NCBI RefSeq assembly: GCF_012395185.1
Contig: NZ_JAAZTU010000007.1
Coordinates: forward strand, 1-64,000
DNA from: Vibrio aestuarianus
GTDB lineage: Bacteria; Pseudomonadota; Gammaproteobacteria; Enterobacterales; Vibrionaceae
DNA length: 64,000 nt
Reading direction: 5' to 3'
The notes under the pieces were generated by a model. It was not told the origin of the DNA. It saw only the letters and a program-made list of their open reading frames with translations, and made no database searches. Positions 8,749 through 19,085 of the stretch are shown here, one piece after another; the stretch's first letter is position 1; the number at the start of each line of letters is the position of its first letter. Position numbers and translations under genes: made by a program.

Positions 8749-11088
8749 TTACCTTTGAGCTAACCATTGTTTTAATACTTGGATATCGTGCTGATAACCA
8801 TTTTTGATTTCATCAACCCAATCACCTATATTTTCCCACCACGCGGGCAAGTCTGGCGATTGCGCTTTTTGAGCTACATTTTGAATATGTTTAAGGCCTA
8901 TCGAGCCTGCTGCACCTTTAATTTTGTGTGCTTCAGAGACAATTCCAGCCTGATCTTTGGCGACCATATTCGAATCAAGCACTTCGATATAACTGGGCAT
9001 CATCTCTTCGAACATCTGGATACTTTCCAAAACGGGTTTTGGTCCAACGATATCAACATAGGATTCAAGCATATCAATATCCAGTAAGTGTGTGCTTACT
9101 TCACTGCTATCTTCCACCGTTTTGTCTTCAGGTTGCGGTAAGTCAGCCACTAACTCACGGTCTGTAAACTTTGCAATGATCATTTGAACGGCAGAGACAG
9201 ACAACGGTTTGCTTATCGCATCATCCATGCCTTTTTGTAAGTATTCCGTTTTATTCTTCAGTACATTCGCCGTTAGTGCAACCAATGGCGGCAATTTAGA
9301 ATATTTGTCTCGATAATAAGCCGCAACATCAAACCCCGTCATATCCGGCAATTGAATATCTAAAAAGACTAGGTCGTACTCTTCGGGCACAAACATTTGT
9401 AAGGCCTCTTCACCAGTCATTGCAACGGAGACCGTATGACCCAAACTTTCAAGTAGTGAGCGAGCCACGGTGACATTGAGTTCTATATCTTCAACCATAA
9501 AGATATTTAAACTTCTTTGAGGGGCAGAAATTAGTGGCTGAAAATGCGCATCTTGCGATAAAGGAACGCGAATCGACACGGTAAACGTACTTCCGAACCC
9601 TTCTTCACTACTTACTGATATATCGCCATCCATTAAATTAATTAACTGACGAGAAACTGCAAGACCGATCCCCGTTCCAACTGCATGTAGGTTGTCCTTA
9701 CCAGATTTAACTTGGTAATACATTGCAAATATTTTATCAAGTTCAGCTTCAGGAATCCCAATACCGGTATCCTCAACTTCCATTACAATATGGGCAAATT
9801 GATCTTCCACATCGGCGCTTACTGTCATCACTACGCCACCTTCTTTGGTGAATTTCATCGCATTACTGATTAAATTCCATAAGACTTGGCGCAGGCGAGT
9901 GGCATCAACTTCGATCGCAACAGGTAAGTCACTGAGCCTTTCAAGATCAAACCTTAGCCCTTTCTGCTCTGCCATCAACGCAGAAATGCTTTCAATTTCC
10001 GCAACAAACTCTTCAAAATTTAACGGCGCAGGAAGCAACTCAAGTTTGCGGCGATCAAACTTATCCATGTCTATAATGTCATTAAAGATATTGCCCAACG
10101 TGATGGCACTGACGTTGATGGTTTGCATGTGCTTACGTTGTTCAGGAGTTAACGTGCTATCAAGTAGCATTCGACTTAGCCCTACAATGCCATTGAGCGG
10201 CGTGCGTAACTCATGACTGATGGTCGAAATAAAGGTGGTCTTGTCACGACTCGCCTTTTCTAAAGATTCTTGGTTACGTTTACGCTCAGTAATATCACGG
10301 CCAAAACCGACCAAGCCTAAATGACGCCCATCTTTGCTGTAAAAAGGCACTTTACGTAATTCAAAATAGTTCTTACGACCATCTGGGTATTCGAGCCACT
10401 GTTCATAAGTCAGAGCTTGGTTGTCTGCAAACACTCTTTCGTCTGTTTCGACTATCTGTTGTGCAACTTCTTTGCTGTAGACATCCCAAGGCGTAAGGCC
10501 GACCAATTGATTTTCGCGCTTACCTGTTAGCTCTTCCATAGCGCGGTTACAACCAGAAAATACACCGTTAGCATTGCGGTAATAGATTAAGTCAGGAGAG
10601 GCATCAATAAACGAACGTAATAAGGCGGTTCGCTCTGCAAGTTCAAGCTGGGTTTTTTCGCGTTGATAGACTTCATTTTCTAAATCTACCATCGCCTCTT
10701 CACGAGCTTCTTCAGCTTTGATTCTTTCCTCAATTTCTTGGTTTAGTTTGACAATATTTTGTTGCAGCTTGTAGTTCAATTCTTGGTCACGCAAACGCAT
10801 ATCTTTCAATTTTGAAACCAATTTGGAAAGACGCTGACGTGACTCTTCCAGTTGATCAACAACGACCGACAAAAAGTAAACCGCCCACGGCGTGATCAAC
10901 AAGCCAAAGAATACCGAACGTACAATATCGATATCATCCACGTGACCGTTGAGAACTAAAGTGATTCCAACTTGCACCACAACCGCCAATGCAACCAGCG
11001 CAAGAGCAAGCAGAATGGAGAAACGAAGAATGCCCAGCTTAACCAACAGGTCGACATAATACTGGGCAAGGTTTTTCATGGGTTTCAT
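8749..11088 (-). CDS. arcB: Aerobic respiration control sensor kinase ArcB (tripartite hybrid)
   Basis: A 779-residue inner-membrane hybrid kinase, near-colinear with E. coli ArcB (778). Two membrane segments lie within the first 80 residues, followed by a coiled coil, a PAS domain, a kinase domain with His292 in FISTISHELRTPLNG, a receiver (LVFLDIQLPD) and a C-terminal HPt domain (SEAHKIKGAAGS). It senses the quinone pool and passes phosphate to ArcA. The start at 11088 is chosen because GGAG lies 6 nt upstream; an ATG at 11100 has no site. Of the two redox cysteines of E. coli ArcB, Cys180 is kept (FSGCNRAME) but position 241 is tyrosine (GRKNYFELRK). Confidence 0.97.
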   Translation of the reverse strand: MKPMKNLAQYYVDLLVKLGILRFSILLALALVALAVVVQVGITLVLNGHVDDIDIVRSVFFGLLITPWAVYFLSVVVDQLEESRQRLSKLVSKLKDMRLRDQELNYKLQQNIVKLNQEIEERIKAEEAREEAMVDLENEVYQREKTQLELAERTALLRSFIDASPDLIYYRNANGVFSGCNRAMEELTGKRENQLVGLTPWDVYSKEVAQQIVETDERVFADNQALTYEQWLEYPDGRKNYFELRKVPFYSKDGRHLGLVGFGRDITERKRNQESLEKASRDKTTFISTISHELRTPLNGIVGLSRMLLDSTLTPEQRKHMQTINVSAITLGNIFNDIIDMDKFDRRKLELLPAPLNFEEFVAEIESISALMAEQKGLRFDLERLSDLPVAIEVDATRLRQVLWNLISNAMKFTKEGGVVMTVSADVEDQFAHIVMEVEDTGIGIPEAELDKIFAMYYQVKSGKDNLHAVGTGIGLAVSRQLINLMDGDISVSSEEGFGSTFTVSIRVPLSQDAHFQPLISAPQRSLNIFMVEDIELNVTVARSLLESLGHTVSVAMTGEEALQMFVPEEYDLVFLDIQLPDMTGFDVAAYYRDKYSKLPPLVALTANVLKNKTEYLQKGMDDAISKPLSVSAVQMIIAKFTDRELVADLPQPEDKTVEDSSEVSTHLLDIDMLESYVDIVGPKPVLESIQMFEEMMPSYIEVLDSNMVAKDQAGIVSEAHKIKGAAGSIGLKHIQNVAQKAQSPDLPAWWENIGDWVDEIKNGYQHDIQVLKQWLAQR

Positions 11089-11185
11089 TAAACGCTCCAT
11101 GCGATAACAGTATGGCTAGTCTAACGTGTTTATCGCTAATTCGTCAGCCAAGTTAATCACAGGGATTTGCTAAAACGTCAAATAT

Positions 11186-12139
11186 TTAACTATTTGGAAG
11201 GGAATAGATAAACGGTTTATTTAATAATGAACCTTGAGCACCATCTTTATCCAATGCTCGGCCAATTTCGGTCATCGCTAACCAGCGATTTTCACACCAA
11301 AGCGGGGCTAGTAATGTCGGCCGACGGGCGGCAGAAGAGACTCTGTGATACACCACTTCAGGCGGGGTCATACGAATCAGTTCACTCGCGATCGAAACGT
11401 ATTCCTCCAAAGCTGGGGCTTCTAACTTTCCAGCACGCCAAGCTTTGGCCATAGTACTACCTTCTACAATATGTAACCCATGCAACTTAATGCCATCGGT
11501 TCCAACCGCTAGCACTCGCTGTAAGGTTTCTACATTGTCATCTCGGGTCTCCTTAGGTAACCCAACGATCAAATGCGTGCAGACTTTAATACCAAGCGCA
11601 CGAGCCCGCTGAGTAATCTTGGCATAACATTCAAAATCATGACCACGATTGATACGTTTCAGCGTGTCGTTATTAGCCGTTTGTAACCCAAGTTCAAGCC
11701 AAATCTCATAGCCTTGTTGCACGTAACCAGAAAGCAGATCCAACACGGCATCTGGTACACAATCAGGACGAGTACCGACGCACAAACCCACAATATCTGC
11801 CGCTTTAAGTGCTTGTTGATACATATTTTTCAGCACCTGAACTTCAGCGTAAGTACTAGTGTAAGCCTGAAAATACGCTAAGTATTTTTTGGCGCGCTTA
11901 ATTTCACCGGCCCGATCGGTCAGTTGTTGTTCAATACTCTGGATTTGAGTTTGTTCATCAACAAAAGAAGAGACGTTACAGAATGTGCACCCTCCTCGAC
12001 CAATCGTACCGTCCCTATTTGGACAACTAAAGCCACCATGTAAGGTGAGCTTATGAACTTTTTCGCCGTAACGTCGCTGAAGATCTTGGCCAATAGTATT
12101 AACCAGTTGGTGCAATTGCATTGATGAAGAACCACTCAT
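11186..12139 (-). CDS. yhcC: Radical SAM protein of the YhcC/TIGR01212 family
   Basis: 317 residues, closely matching E. coli YhcC. The radical-SAM iron-sulfur cysteines are in SCPNRDGTIGRGGCTFCN, that is a wider Cys spacing than the usual CxxxCxxC. Further family segments are YLAYFQAYTSTYAEVQVL, VGTRPDCVPDAVLDLL and ARRPTLLAPLWCENRW. The biochemical role is not firmly known to me. The E. coli protein begins at the equivalent of Met7 (12121); neither start has a clear ribosome-binding site. The order arcB-yhcC-divergent gltB is the same as in E. coli. It may be co-transcribed with arcB 97 bp downstream. Confidence 0.88.
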   Translation of the reverse strand: MSGSSSMQLHQLVNTIGQDLQRRYGEKVHKLTLHGGFSCPNRDGTIGRGGCTFCNVSSFVDEQTQIQSIEQQLTDRAGEIKRAKKYLAYFQAYTSTYAEVQVLKNMYQQALKAADIVGLCVGTRPDCVPDAVLDLLSGYVQQGYEIWLELGLQTANNDTLKRINRGHDFECYAKITQRARALGIKVCTHLIVGLPKETRDDNVETLQRVLAVGTDGIKLHGLHIVEGSTMAKAWRAGKLEAPALEEYVSIASELIRMTPPEVVYHRVSSAARRPTLLAPLWCENRWLAMTEIGRALDKDGAQGSLLNKPFIYSLPNS

Positions 12140-12660
12140 AGATAGTAATGAATATCAATTCGATTAATGTAACTAAATTACATCCTTGCAAATTAAATCC
12201 ACAAAGGTTACCCCTTTCAAACACAATGCCACCTAATAAAAATCAATAAACATGCAGAAAAACAGTGTTATTTGCGTAATGTTGCGACATTGTTAAACAA
12301 AATATGCATTTTTAACGAAAAAAATGGGCGACTAAAGCGAGTTTTCGTTGGAATTCCCATAAACAAAATTGTAGGATACTTACACAACCGCCCTATTTTT
12401 TGTGATATTTATTACACAAATGAATGCGGAAAAATCGGTGATATTCAGCACTCACCTATATAAACCACTACAAAGTGGCATTAATAAATTGAATATCACT
12501 AAGGAATGTTTTTCTCGCAATATTTTTCCTGTGAGAAACGGAAAGGACTCGAACTCGCCAATCACCGGTGGGTTTAAATTGATAACAATTAAAGGACAAG
12601 TCGCATCGCTAAGTATGCCTTAGCCAACGTGCGTCTAAATTGAACTGGAAGGATGTATCT
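12140..12660. other. Divergent yhcC/gltB intergenic region
   Basis: About 520 bp without a supported gene. Short frames at 12272-12463 and 12402-12623 overlap each other and lack start signals. It contains a GTTAA/TTAAC inverted repeat (12292-12315), a CRP-like site and a -10 (listed separately), a small leader hairpin CCAC/GTGG (12466-12479), and the gltB ribosome-binding site. E. coli gltBDF is controlled by Lrp, CRP and IHF over a similarly long upstream region. Confidence 0.5.
12401..12463 (+). promoter_or_regulatory. Candidate gltB1 promoter with CRP-like site
   Basis: TGTGA-TATTTA-TTACA (12401-12416) differs from the CRP core TGTGA-N6-TCACA at one position. A TATATAA -10 follows at 12457-12463 with a poor -35. 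The implied start near 12470 puts the CRP-like site at about -61.5, a class I position, which would explain the weak -35. Inferred by eye. Confidence 0.4.
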
Positions 12661-15600
12661 ATGGTAGATAGAGAGCAGAATTCACGAGGTCTATATACTC
12701 CTGAATTGGAGCATGACGCTTGTGGTATCGGTTTTGTTGCTCACTTAAAAAACCGCAAGTCTCACGCGGTTGTGACTCAAGCACTGGACATGCTTGCTCG
12801 CATGGAACACCGCGGCGGACAAGGCTGTGACCCATGCTCGGGTGACGGTGCCGGTATTTTGCTACAAAAACCTCATGAATTTTTACTTGAAGAAGCTGTT
12901 AAACTAGGTATTAAACTGCCTTCTTTTGAAAAATACGGTGTCGGTGTAGTGCTGTTTCCTAAAGATGAGCACAAACGCGCACAATGTCGTGATATTTTAG
13001 AACGCAACGCTAAGCGTCTAGAATTAGAAGTAATTGGCTACCGTGTTCTTCCTACCGACAACTCAATGATCGGTGCCGACCCGCTTAGCACTGAACCGCA
13101 ATTTGAACATGTGTTTATCTCTGGCGGCCCAAGCACCACACCAGAAGAGCTGGAACGTAAACTTTATGTATTACGCAACTACACCGTTCGTGTTTGCTTA
13201 GAAAGTATTTCAAACATTGGGGATGATTTTTACATCAACTCAATGTCATACAAAACCTTGGTTTATAAAGGTCAGCTAACGACAGAGCAAGTACCGCAGT
13301 ACTTCCTTGACCTACAAAATCCAACCATGGTGACAGCGCTTGCACTAGTACACTCTCGCTTCTCTACCAATACATTCCCGAAATGGCGTTTGGCGCAACC
13401 TTTCCGTTATATTGCTCACAATGGTGAGATCAATACCGTTCGCGGAAACTTGAACTGGATGAAAGCGCGTGAAGCGATCCTTGAGTCGGATCTCTTTAGT
13501 CAAGCCGAAATTGATATGCTACTTCCTATTTGTCAGGAAGGCAGCTCAGACTCATCAAACTTCGATATGGCACTGGAACTTCTAGTGCTTTCTGGCCGCA
13601 GCTTGCCACACGCGTTAATGATGATGATCCCAGAAGCGTGGCAAGAAAATAAAAACATGGATCCAACGCGTCGTGCATTCTATCAATACCACGCAAACCT
13701 TATGGAACCATGGGATGGCCCAGCCTCTGTTTGTTTCACCGACGGAGTTCAAGTGGGTGCCACACTAGACCGAAATGGTTTACGTCCTTCTCGCTATACC
13801 GTCACTAAAGATGATTTCTTGGTCATGGCATCTGAGTCTGGTGTGGTTGAAATTGCTCCAGAAAACGTTGAATATCGTGGTCGTTTGCAGCCTGGCCGTA
13901 TCTTTGTTGCCGACCTTGAACAAGGCCGTATCATCTCTGATGAAGAAGTAAAAGATACCATTGCCAGCGCCCAGCCTTATGCAAAGTGGGTTGAAGACAA
14001 CCTACTGAGCTTGAATAAGTTACCAGAGGCAAGCAACCAATATAGCCAACCAACGCCAGAACGCTTAATGTCTCGTCAACAGTCATTCGGTGTCAGCTCT
14101 GAAGAAGTGAATGAAATCATTCTTCCATTGGCCAAAACGGGTTACGAGCCACTTTCTGCCATGGGCGCTGACTGGCCATTGGCGGTGTTATCACATCAAT
14201 CTCAGCACCTTTCTAACTACTTCAAGCAGTTATTTGCTCAGGTAACCAACCCACCGATCGACCCGATCCGTGAGCGTATGGTGATGTCTCTAAACACCTA
14301 TTTAGGTAAAGATCAAAATCTACTAACTGAAACGGCCCTTCACTGCCAAAAAGTAGAATTGGAATCTCCTGTTCTTTCTAACTCTGAACTTGAAAAATTA
14401 CGTGCGATTGATAACGAGCACCTTCAAGCGAAGACATTAGATATCGTATTCCAAGCAAATGAGGATCAGGGCAAGCTAGAACGTGCTCTTAAACGTATTT
14501 GCCAATATGCTGAAGATGCTGTCATTGACGGTTATTCAATCATCTTACTGACTGACCGAGCGGTAAACTCCAACCATGCAGCTATCCCTGCTATGTTGGC
14601 AGTAGGCGCGGTTCATCACCACTTAATCCGTAAAGGTTTGCGTGCGAAGTGTGCCATTGTGGTTGAAACAGGTGATGCGCGTGAAACGCACCACTTTGCG
14701 ACCTTAATTGGCTATGGTGCAAACGCGGTTAACCCTTACTTGGTTATTGAAACCATTATTGAACTGCAACGCACCAAAAAACTGGATCCAAATACATCGG
14801 CTAAAGAGCTGTTTGCTAATTACCGTAAAGGGATCAATGGCGGTCTGCTGAAAATCTTCTCTAAAATGGGTATCTCAACGCTGCAGTCTTACCACGGTGC
14901 ACAGATCTTTGAAGCTCTGGGGATCAGCAAATCGGTGGTCGATAAATACTTCACTGGCACGGTTTCTCGTATTCAAGGTTTAACCATTGATGACATCGCA
15001 AAAGAAGTATTGGTTCGTCACCGTGTTGGTTACCCAACTCGTGAAGTGCCAGTGCAAGTATTGGATGTGGGTGGTGTTTATCAGTGGAAACAACGAGGTG
15101 AAAAACACCTATTTAACCCAGAAACTATCTCGCTACTGCAACAGTCGACTCGCAATAAAGATTACGAGCAGTTCAAGCAATATGCCCAAGCTGTTGATTC
15201 TCAAGGTGACAACGCTGCAACGCTGCGTAGCCAACTTGATTTTGTAAAAAATCCAGCTGGCTCTATTCCGCTTGCTGAAGTCGAGCCTGTGGAAAATATC
15301 TTAAAGCGTTTTGCAACCGGTGCGATGTCTTTTGGTTCAATCTCTTACGAAGCTCACTCAACCTTAGCGGTTGCGATGAACCGTATCGGTGCGAAATCGA
15401 ACTCTGGTGAAGGTGGTGAAGACCCAACTCGTTTCGAGCGTAAAGAAAACGGTGACTGGGAACGCTCAGCCATTAAACAGGTTGCTTCTGGTCGCTTTGG
15501 TGTGACGTCTTACTACCTTACTAATGCTGATGAGCTACAAATCAAAATGGCTCAAGGTGCTAAACCAGGTGAAGGTGGACAACTTCCAGGTGATAAAGTC

Positions 15601-17208
15601 GACGATTGGATCGGTGCAACTCGTCACTCTACTCCTGGAGTCGGCCTGATTTCACCACCACCACACCATGATATTTACTCAATCGAAGATTTGGCTCAGC
15701 TTATCTACGACTTGAAAAACGCTAACCGTTCGGGCCGTGTCAATGTGAAGCTCGTGTCGGAAGCAGGTGTCGGTACTATTGCTTCAGGCGTAGCAAAAGC
15801 AAAAGCAGATGTGGTACTTATCGCTGGTTTTGATGGTGGTACAGGCGCATCGCCAATGTCATCAATCCGCCATACTGGTTTGCCATGGGAACTTGGTCTG
15901 GCTGAAACTCACCAGACGTTGCTTAAAAATGGTCTACGCAACCGTATTGTTGTACAAAGCGATGGCCAGATGAAGACACCTCGTGACTTAGCTGTAGCAA
16001 CCTTGCTTGGTGCAGAAGAGTGGGGAATCGCAACAGCTGCACTTGTCGTTGAAGGCTGTATCATGATGCGTAAGTGTCATAAAAATACCTGTCCTGTCGG
16101 CATTGCAACTCAAAACAAAACACTACGTGAACGTTTCGATGGTCGCGTAGAAGATGTCGTTACCTTCTTCCATTATATGGCTGAGGGTCTGCGTGAAGTG
16201 ATGGCTGAACTTGGCTTCCGCACCATTGATGAAATGGTTGGTCAGTCACATAAATTGAAAGTTCGCGAAGACATCAACCACTGGAAATATAAGAACCTTG
16301 ACTTGTCACCGGTGCTTTATATTGAACAGCCACGCGCAGAAGATGGTATCTATTGCCAAACCAAGCAAAATCACCAACTTGAAAATGTACTGGACCGTCA
16401 GTTGATTCAAGCAGCGATTCCAGCGTTAGAGAAAGGTGAAGCGGTTAATGCGACGTTCCCTATCGTCAATACAGACCGCAGCACTGGAACAATGCTCTCG
16501 AATGAAATTTCGAAAGTGTACAAAGACCAAGGCTTACCACAACCGATGAACGTCAAGTTTAACGGCTCTGCGGGTCAATCTTTTGGGGCTTTCTTAGCTA
16601 AAGGCGTCAAATTTGAAGTAGAAGGTGATGCGAACGATTACTGGGGTAAAGGTTTATCTGGCGGTACGTTGGTGCTCTACCCTGACGCACGTTCAACAAT
16701 TATTGCTGAAGATAACATCGTTGTCGGTAACGTTTGTTTCTACGGCGCGACTTCTGGTGAATCCTACATTCGCGGCTTAGCTGGTGAACGTTTCTGTGTT
16801 CGTAACTCTGGAGCGAAAGTGGTTGTTGAAGGGGTTGGTGATCACGGCTGTGAATACATGACTGGCGGCGTTGCGGTTGTGTTAGGTTCAACAGGTCGCA
16901 ACTTTGCGGCTGGTATGAGTGGCGGTGTTGCATACGTTTGGAACAAAGCCGGTGACTTCGAGTCCAAACTCAACCCTGAACTGGTTGATCTGGATCCACT
17001 AGAGCAAGAAGATAAAGATCTGCTGCGTGAAATGCTGTCCAAGCATGTTCAATTCACAGGAAGTGAAGTCGCTCAGTCATTCCTCGACAATTTTGAAGCA
17101 AGTTTGACTGATATGGTCAAAGTAATGCCGCGTGATTACAAAGCAGTACTTCAAAAGCGTAAGGCTGAAGCTGAGCAAGTACAAACGGAAGAAGTGGAGG
17201 CCGTATAA
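12661..17208 (+). CDS. gltB: Glutamate synthase large subunit, copy 1 (Bacillus-type sequence class)
   Basis: 1515 residues. GOGAT transfers the glutamine amide to 2-oxoglutarate, making two glutamates. Order: class II glutaminase beginning at Cys21 after a 20-residue propeptide (HDACGIGF), central domain, FMN-binding synthase domain with the 3Fe-4S cysteines in CHKNTCPVG, and a C-terminal beta-helix (GGVAVVLG). The start ATG at 12661 has an AGGA site; the longer frame from 12640 is not supported. The N-terminal region (LYTPELEHDACGIGF, MEHRGGQGCDPCSGDGAG) looks like Bacillus GltA rather than E. coli GltB. It overlaps gltD1 by 1 nt (TAATG). Confidence 0.93.
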   Translation: MVDREQNSRGLYTPELEHDACGIGFVAHLKNRKSHAVVTQALDMLARMEHRGGQGCDPCSGDGAGILLQKPHEFLLEEAVKLGIKLPSFEKYGVGVVLFPKDEHKRAQCRDILERNAKRLELEVIGYRVLPTDNSMIGADPLSTEPQFEHVFISGGPSTTPEELERKLYVLRNYTVRVCLESISNIGDDFYINSMSYKTLVYKGQLTTEQVPQYFLDLQNPTMVTALALVHSRFSTNTFPKWRLAQPFRYIAHNGEINTVRGNLNWMKAREAILESDLFSQAEIDMLLPICQEGSSDSSNFDMALELLVLSGRSLPHALMMMIPEAWQENKNMDPTRRAFYQYHANLMEPWDGPASVCFTDGVQVGATLDRNGLRPSRYTVTKDDFLVMASESGVVEIAPENVEYRGRLQPGRIFVADLEQGRIISDEEVKDTIASAQPYAKWVEDNLLSLNKLPEASNQYSQPTPERLMSRQQSFGVSSEEVNEIILPLAKTGYEPLSAMGADWPLAVLSHQSQHLSNYFKQLFAQVTNPPIDPIRERMVMSLNTYLGKDQNLLTETALHCQKVELESPVLSNSELEKLRAIDNEHLQAKTLDIVFQANEDQGKLERALKRICQYAEDAVIDGYSIILLTDRAVNSNHAAIPAMLAVGAVHHHLIRKGLRAKCAIVVETGDARETHHFATLIGYGANAVNPYLVIETIIELQRTKKLDPNTSAKELFANYRKGINGGLLKIFSKMGISTLQSYHGAQIFEALGISKSVVDKYFTGTVSRIQGLTIDDIAKEVLVRHRVGYPTREVPVQVLDVGGVYQWKQRGEKHLFNPETISLLQQSTRNKDYEQFKQYAQAVDSQGDNAATLRSQLDFVKNPAGSIPLAEVEPVENILKRFATGAMSFGSISYEAHSTLAVAMNRIGAKSNSGEGGEDPTRFERKENGDWERSAIKQVASGRFGVTSYYLTNADELQIKMAQGAKPGEGGQLPGDKVDDWIGATRHSTPGVGLISPPPHHDIYSIEDLAQLIYDLKNANRSGRVNVKLVSEAGVGTIASGVAKAKADVVLIAGFDGGTGASPMSSIRHTGLPWELGLAETHQTLLKNGLRNRIVVQSDGQMKTPRDLAVATLLGAEEWGIATAALVVEGCIMMRKCHKNTCPVGIATQNKTLRERFDGRVEDVVTFFHYMAEGLREVMAELGFRTIDEMVGQSHKLKVREDINHWKYKNLDLSPVLYIEQPRAEDGIYCQTKQNHQLENVLDRQLIQAAIPALEKGEAVNATFPIVNTDRSTGTMLSNEISKVYKDQGLPQPMNVKFNGSAGQSFGAFLAKGVKFEVEGDANDYWGKGLSGGTLVLYPDARSTIIAEDNIVVGNVCFYGATSGESYIRGLAGERFCVRNSGAKVVVEGVGDHGCEYMTGGVAVVLGSTGRNFAAGMSGGVAYVWNKAGDFESKLNPELVDLDPLEQEDKDLLREMLSKHVQFTGSEVAQSFLDNFEASLTDMVKVMPRDYKAVLQKRKAEAEQVQTEEVEAV

Positions 17209-18677
17209 TGGGTAAGCCTACTGGATTTTTAGAACATGGTCGCGAGCTTCCACAGAAGCTCGACCCTTCAGTTCGTATTCAAGACAACAAAGAATTTGTT
17301 CTCAATGAAGAATTTGGCAGCAAGATTAACACTCAAGCTTCTCGCTGTATGGACTGTGGCGTGCCGTTTTGTCATAACGGCTGCCCGATCGGTAACATTA
17401 TTCCTGAATTCAATGACGCGGTGTATCGCGACAGTTGGGAAGAAGCTTGGAAAATCTTAAGCTCAACCAATAACTTCCCTGAATTTACAGGACGTGTTTG
17501 CCCTGCACCTTGTGAAAGTGCTTGTGTACTTGGGATTAACCAAGATCCAATCACCATCTGTAATATCGAAAAAACCATTGTTGAGACCGCTTACCGTGAA
17601 GGCTATGCGAAGCCTAAAACGCCTCGCTCACGCACCGGGAAAACGGTTGCCATTATCGGCTCGGGTCCTGCTGGTCTAGCCGCCGCAGAGCAGCTCAACA
17701 GCGCAGGTCACTCCGTAACCGTGTTTGAACGCGATGAAAAAGTGGGAGGGTTACTGCGCTTTGGTATTCCTGATTTCAAACTCGGTATGGATATAATTGA
17801 TCGCAAAATTAACCTGATGGCAGAAGCTGGGGTTGAGTTTAAAGTCAACCAGCACATTGGTGTCGATGTTAACGCACAGCAGCTACGCCAAGAGTTTGAT
17901 GTCGTATTGCTCACTGGTGGTTCAACCGTGCCACGCAACCTACCAATCCCAGGTCGTGAACTCAAAGGCGTACACTTCGCCATGGAATTCCTCGGCCAAA
18001 ACAACCGCCGCGCCAATAACATGGATCTTAAAACTGAAGAGATCCATGCGAAAGGCAAACACGTGGTGGTGATTGGTGGTGGTGATACTGGTTCTGACTG
18101 TGTCGGTACATCAAATCGCCATGGCGCAGCGAGCATTACCCAAGTTGAAATCATGCCAATGCCTGCAGATAAACGCCCGGCAAATATGCCTTGGCCTCAG
18201 TATCCAATGATCTTGCGTACCTCAACTTCTCATGAAGAAGGTTGTGAACGTCACTGGAACATCTTAACCAAAGAATTCATTGGTAATGAGCAAGGTCAAG
18301 TCACGGGTCTACGCCTTGCCGACATCGTTTGGCAAGATGCAGCCCCCGGTGAACGTCCAACGTTTGAAGAAGTTGCAGGCACTGAACGCGTTATTGCTTG
18401 TGATATGGCTTTCTTGGCGATGGGCTTTTTGCATCCGGAACCGCATGGAGTGCTTGCTCAGCTCGATATTAAACTTGATAAGCGCGGTAACGTTGCTACG
18501 CAAGGTTTTGCAACTAACCAAAAAGGCGTGTTCGCAGCGGGTGATATGCGTACTGGCCAATCTTTGGTTGTCCGCTGCATCAATGAAGGTCGCGAGTGCG
18601 CTCGTGAAATTGATGCCTACCTGATGGGTGGTACTAACCTCGAAGCAAAAGCAAGTTCGCTGATGCTTTCAGCCTAA
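17208..18677 (+). CDS. gltD: Glutamate synthase small subunit, copy 1
   Basis: 489 residues. It supplies electrons from NADPH to the large subunit. N-terminal 4Fe-4S cysteine clusters: [14 protein letters not shown] and CPAPCESAC. Two Rossmann folds follow: FAD ([15 protein letters not shown]) and NADPH ([15 protein letters not shown]). The opening MGKPTGF and GRELPQ resemble the Bacillus-type small subunit, as for its partner, whereas the second copy is E. coli-like. It is coupled to gltB1 by a TAATG overlap with GGAGG upstream. A hairpin (18687-18716) and then a terminator follow it. Confidence 0.93.
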   Translation: MGKPTGFLEHGRELPQKLDPSVRIQDNKEFVLNEEFGSKINTQASRCMDCGVPFCHNGCPIGNIIPEFNDAVYRDSWEEAWKILSSTNNFPEFTGRVCPAPCESACVLGINQDPITICNIEKTIVETAYREGYAKPKTPRSRTGKTVAIIGSGPAGLAAAEQLNSAGHSVTVFERDEKVGGLLRFGIPDFKLGMDIIDRKINLMAEAGVEFKVNQHIGVDVNAQQLRQEFDVVLLTGGSTVPRNLPIPGRELKGVHFAMEFLGQNNRRANNMDLKTEEIHAKGKHVVVIGGGDTGSDCVGTSNRHGAASITQVEIMPMPADKRPANMPWPQYPMILRTSTSHEEGCERHWNILTKEFIGNEQGQVTGLRLADIVWQDAAPGERPTFEEVAGTERVIACDMAFLAMGFLHPEPHGVLAQLDIKLDKRGNVATQGFATNQKGVFAAGDMRTGQSLVVRCINEGRECAREIDAYLMGGTNLEAKASSLMLSA

Positions 18678-18753
18678 CGGCTCAATACTCTCCTGCGTTT
18701 ATCGACGTAGGAGAGTGTCTGAATCAAACGATTCCTTCCAATTTTTACTTTTT

Positions 18754-18780
18754 GGCCAGCACTCCCTGCTGGCCTTTTTT
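18754..18780 (+). terminator. gltBD1 terminator
   Basis: GGCCAGCA pairs with TGCTGGCC around CTCCC and is followed by six T residues. A further hairpin without a T-run lies upstream at 18687-18716 (12-bp arms, one mismatch). Confidence 0.85.
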
Positions 18781-19085
18781 GTTGTTTTTCTTATTAGATG
18801 AAATTTCAATTGTTAATAAATGGTAACAACAAAAACACTATCACATTGAATCCATTAGTTTAATTCAGACAATTACATGGTAAATCGCATTCCAACGTGA
18901 TTTTTCACCAAGAACTTGACCTTATCCATAATAAGCTATAGCTTGTGAAGTCAGTGAAAATTAAATTGACCATTTTTGTTAAAATTAAAATCAAAAATGG
19001 CACATGAATACGCACTAAAAATAATAAAAATAGAATAGTTAGTCATTTACTGTCTGGATGACAGAGAAGCAAAGGGAGAATTGCA
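18781..19085 (+). promoter_or_regulatory. gltB2 upstream region with two palindromes
   Basis: About 300 bp between the two glutamate synthase operons, with no gene. TTGACC (18916-18921), N17 and TAGCTT (18939-18944) make a candidate promoter. The -10 lies inside a perfect 12-bp palindrome, AAGCTATAGCTT (18933-18944). Some 25 bp further on is a second inverted repeat, CCATTTTTG (18970-18978) and CAAAAATGG (18992-19000). Both look like operators or leader structure; the factor is unknown. Confidence 0.4.

Noticed and set aside
12272-12623. Two short frames before gltB
   Set aside because: They overlap each other and the candidate promoter, and have no start signals or homology I can recognise.
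17708-18154. 148-codon minus-strand frame inside gltD1
   Set aside because: Antisense shadow of the nucleotide-binding domains; low-complexity Ser/Pro/Arg composition, no ribosome-binding site.
18687-18716. First hairpin after gltD1 as the terminator
   Set aside because: It has no T-run; the hairpin at 18754-18780 with six T residues is the better terminator.
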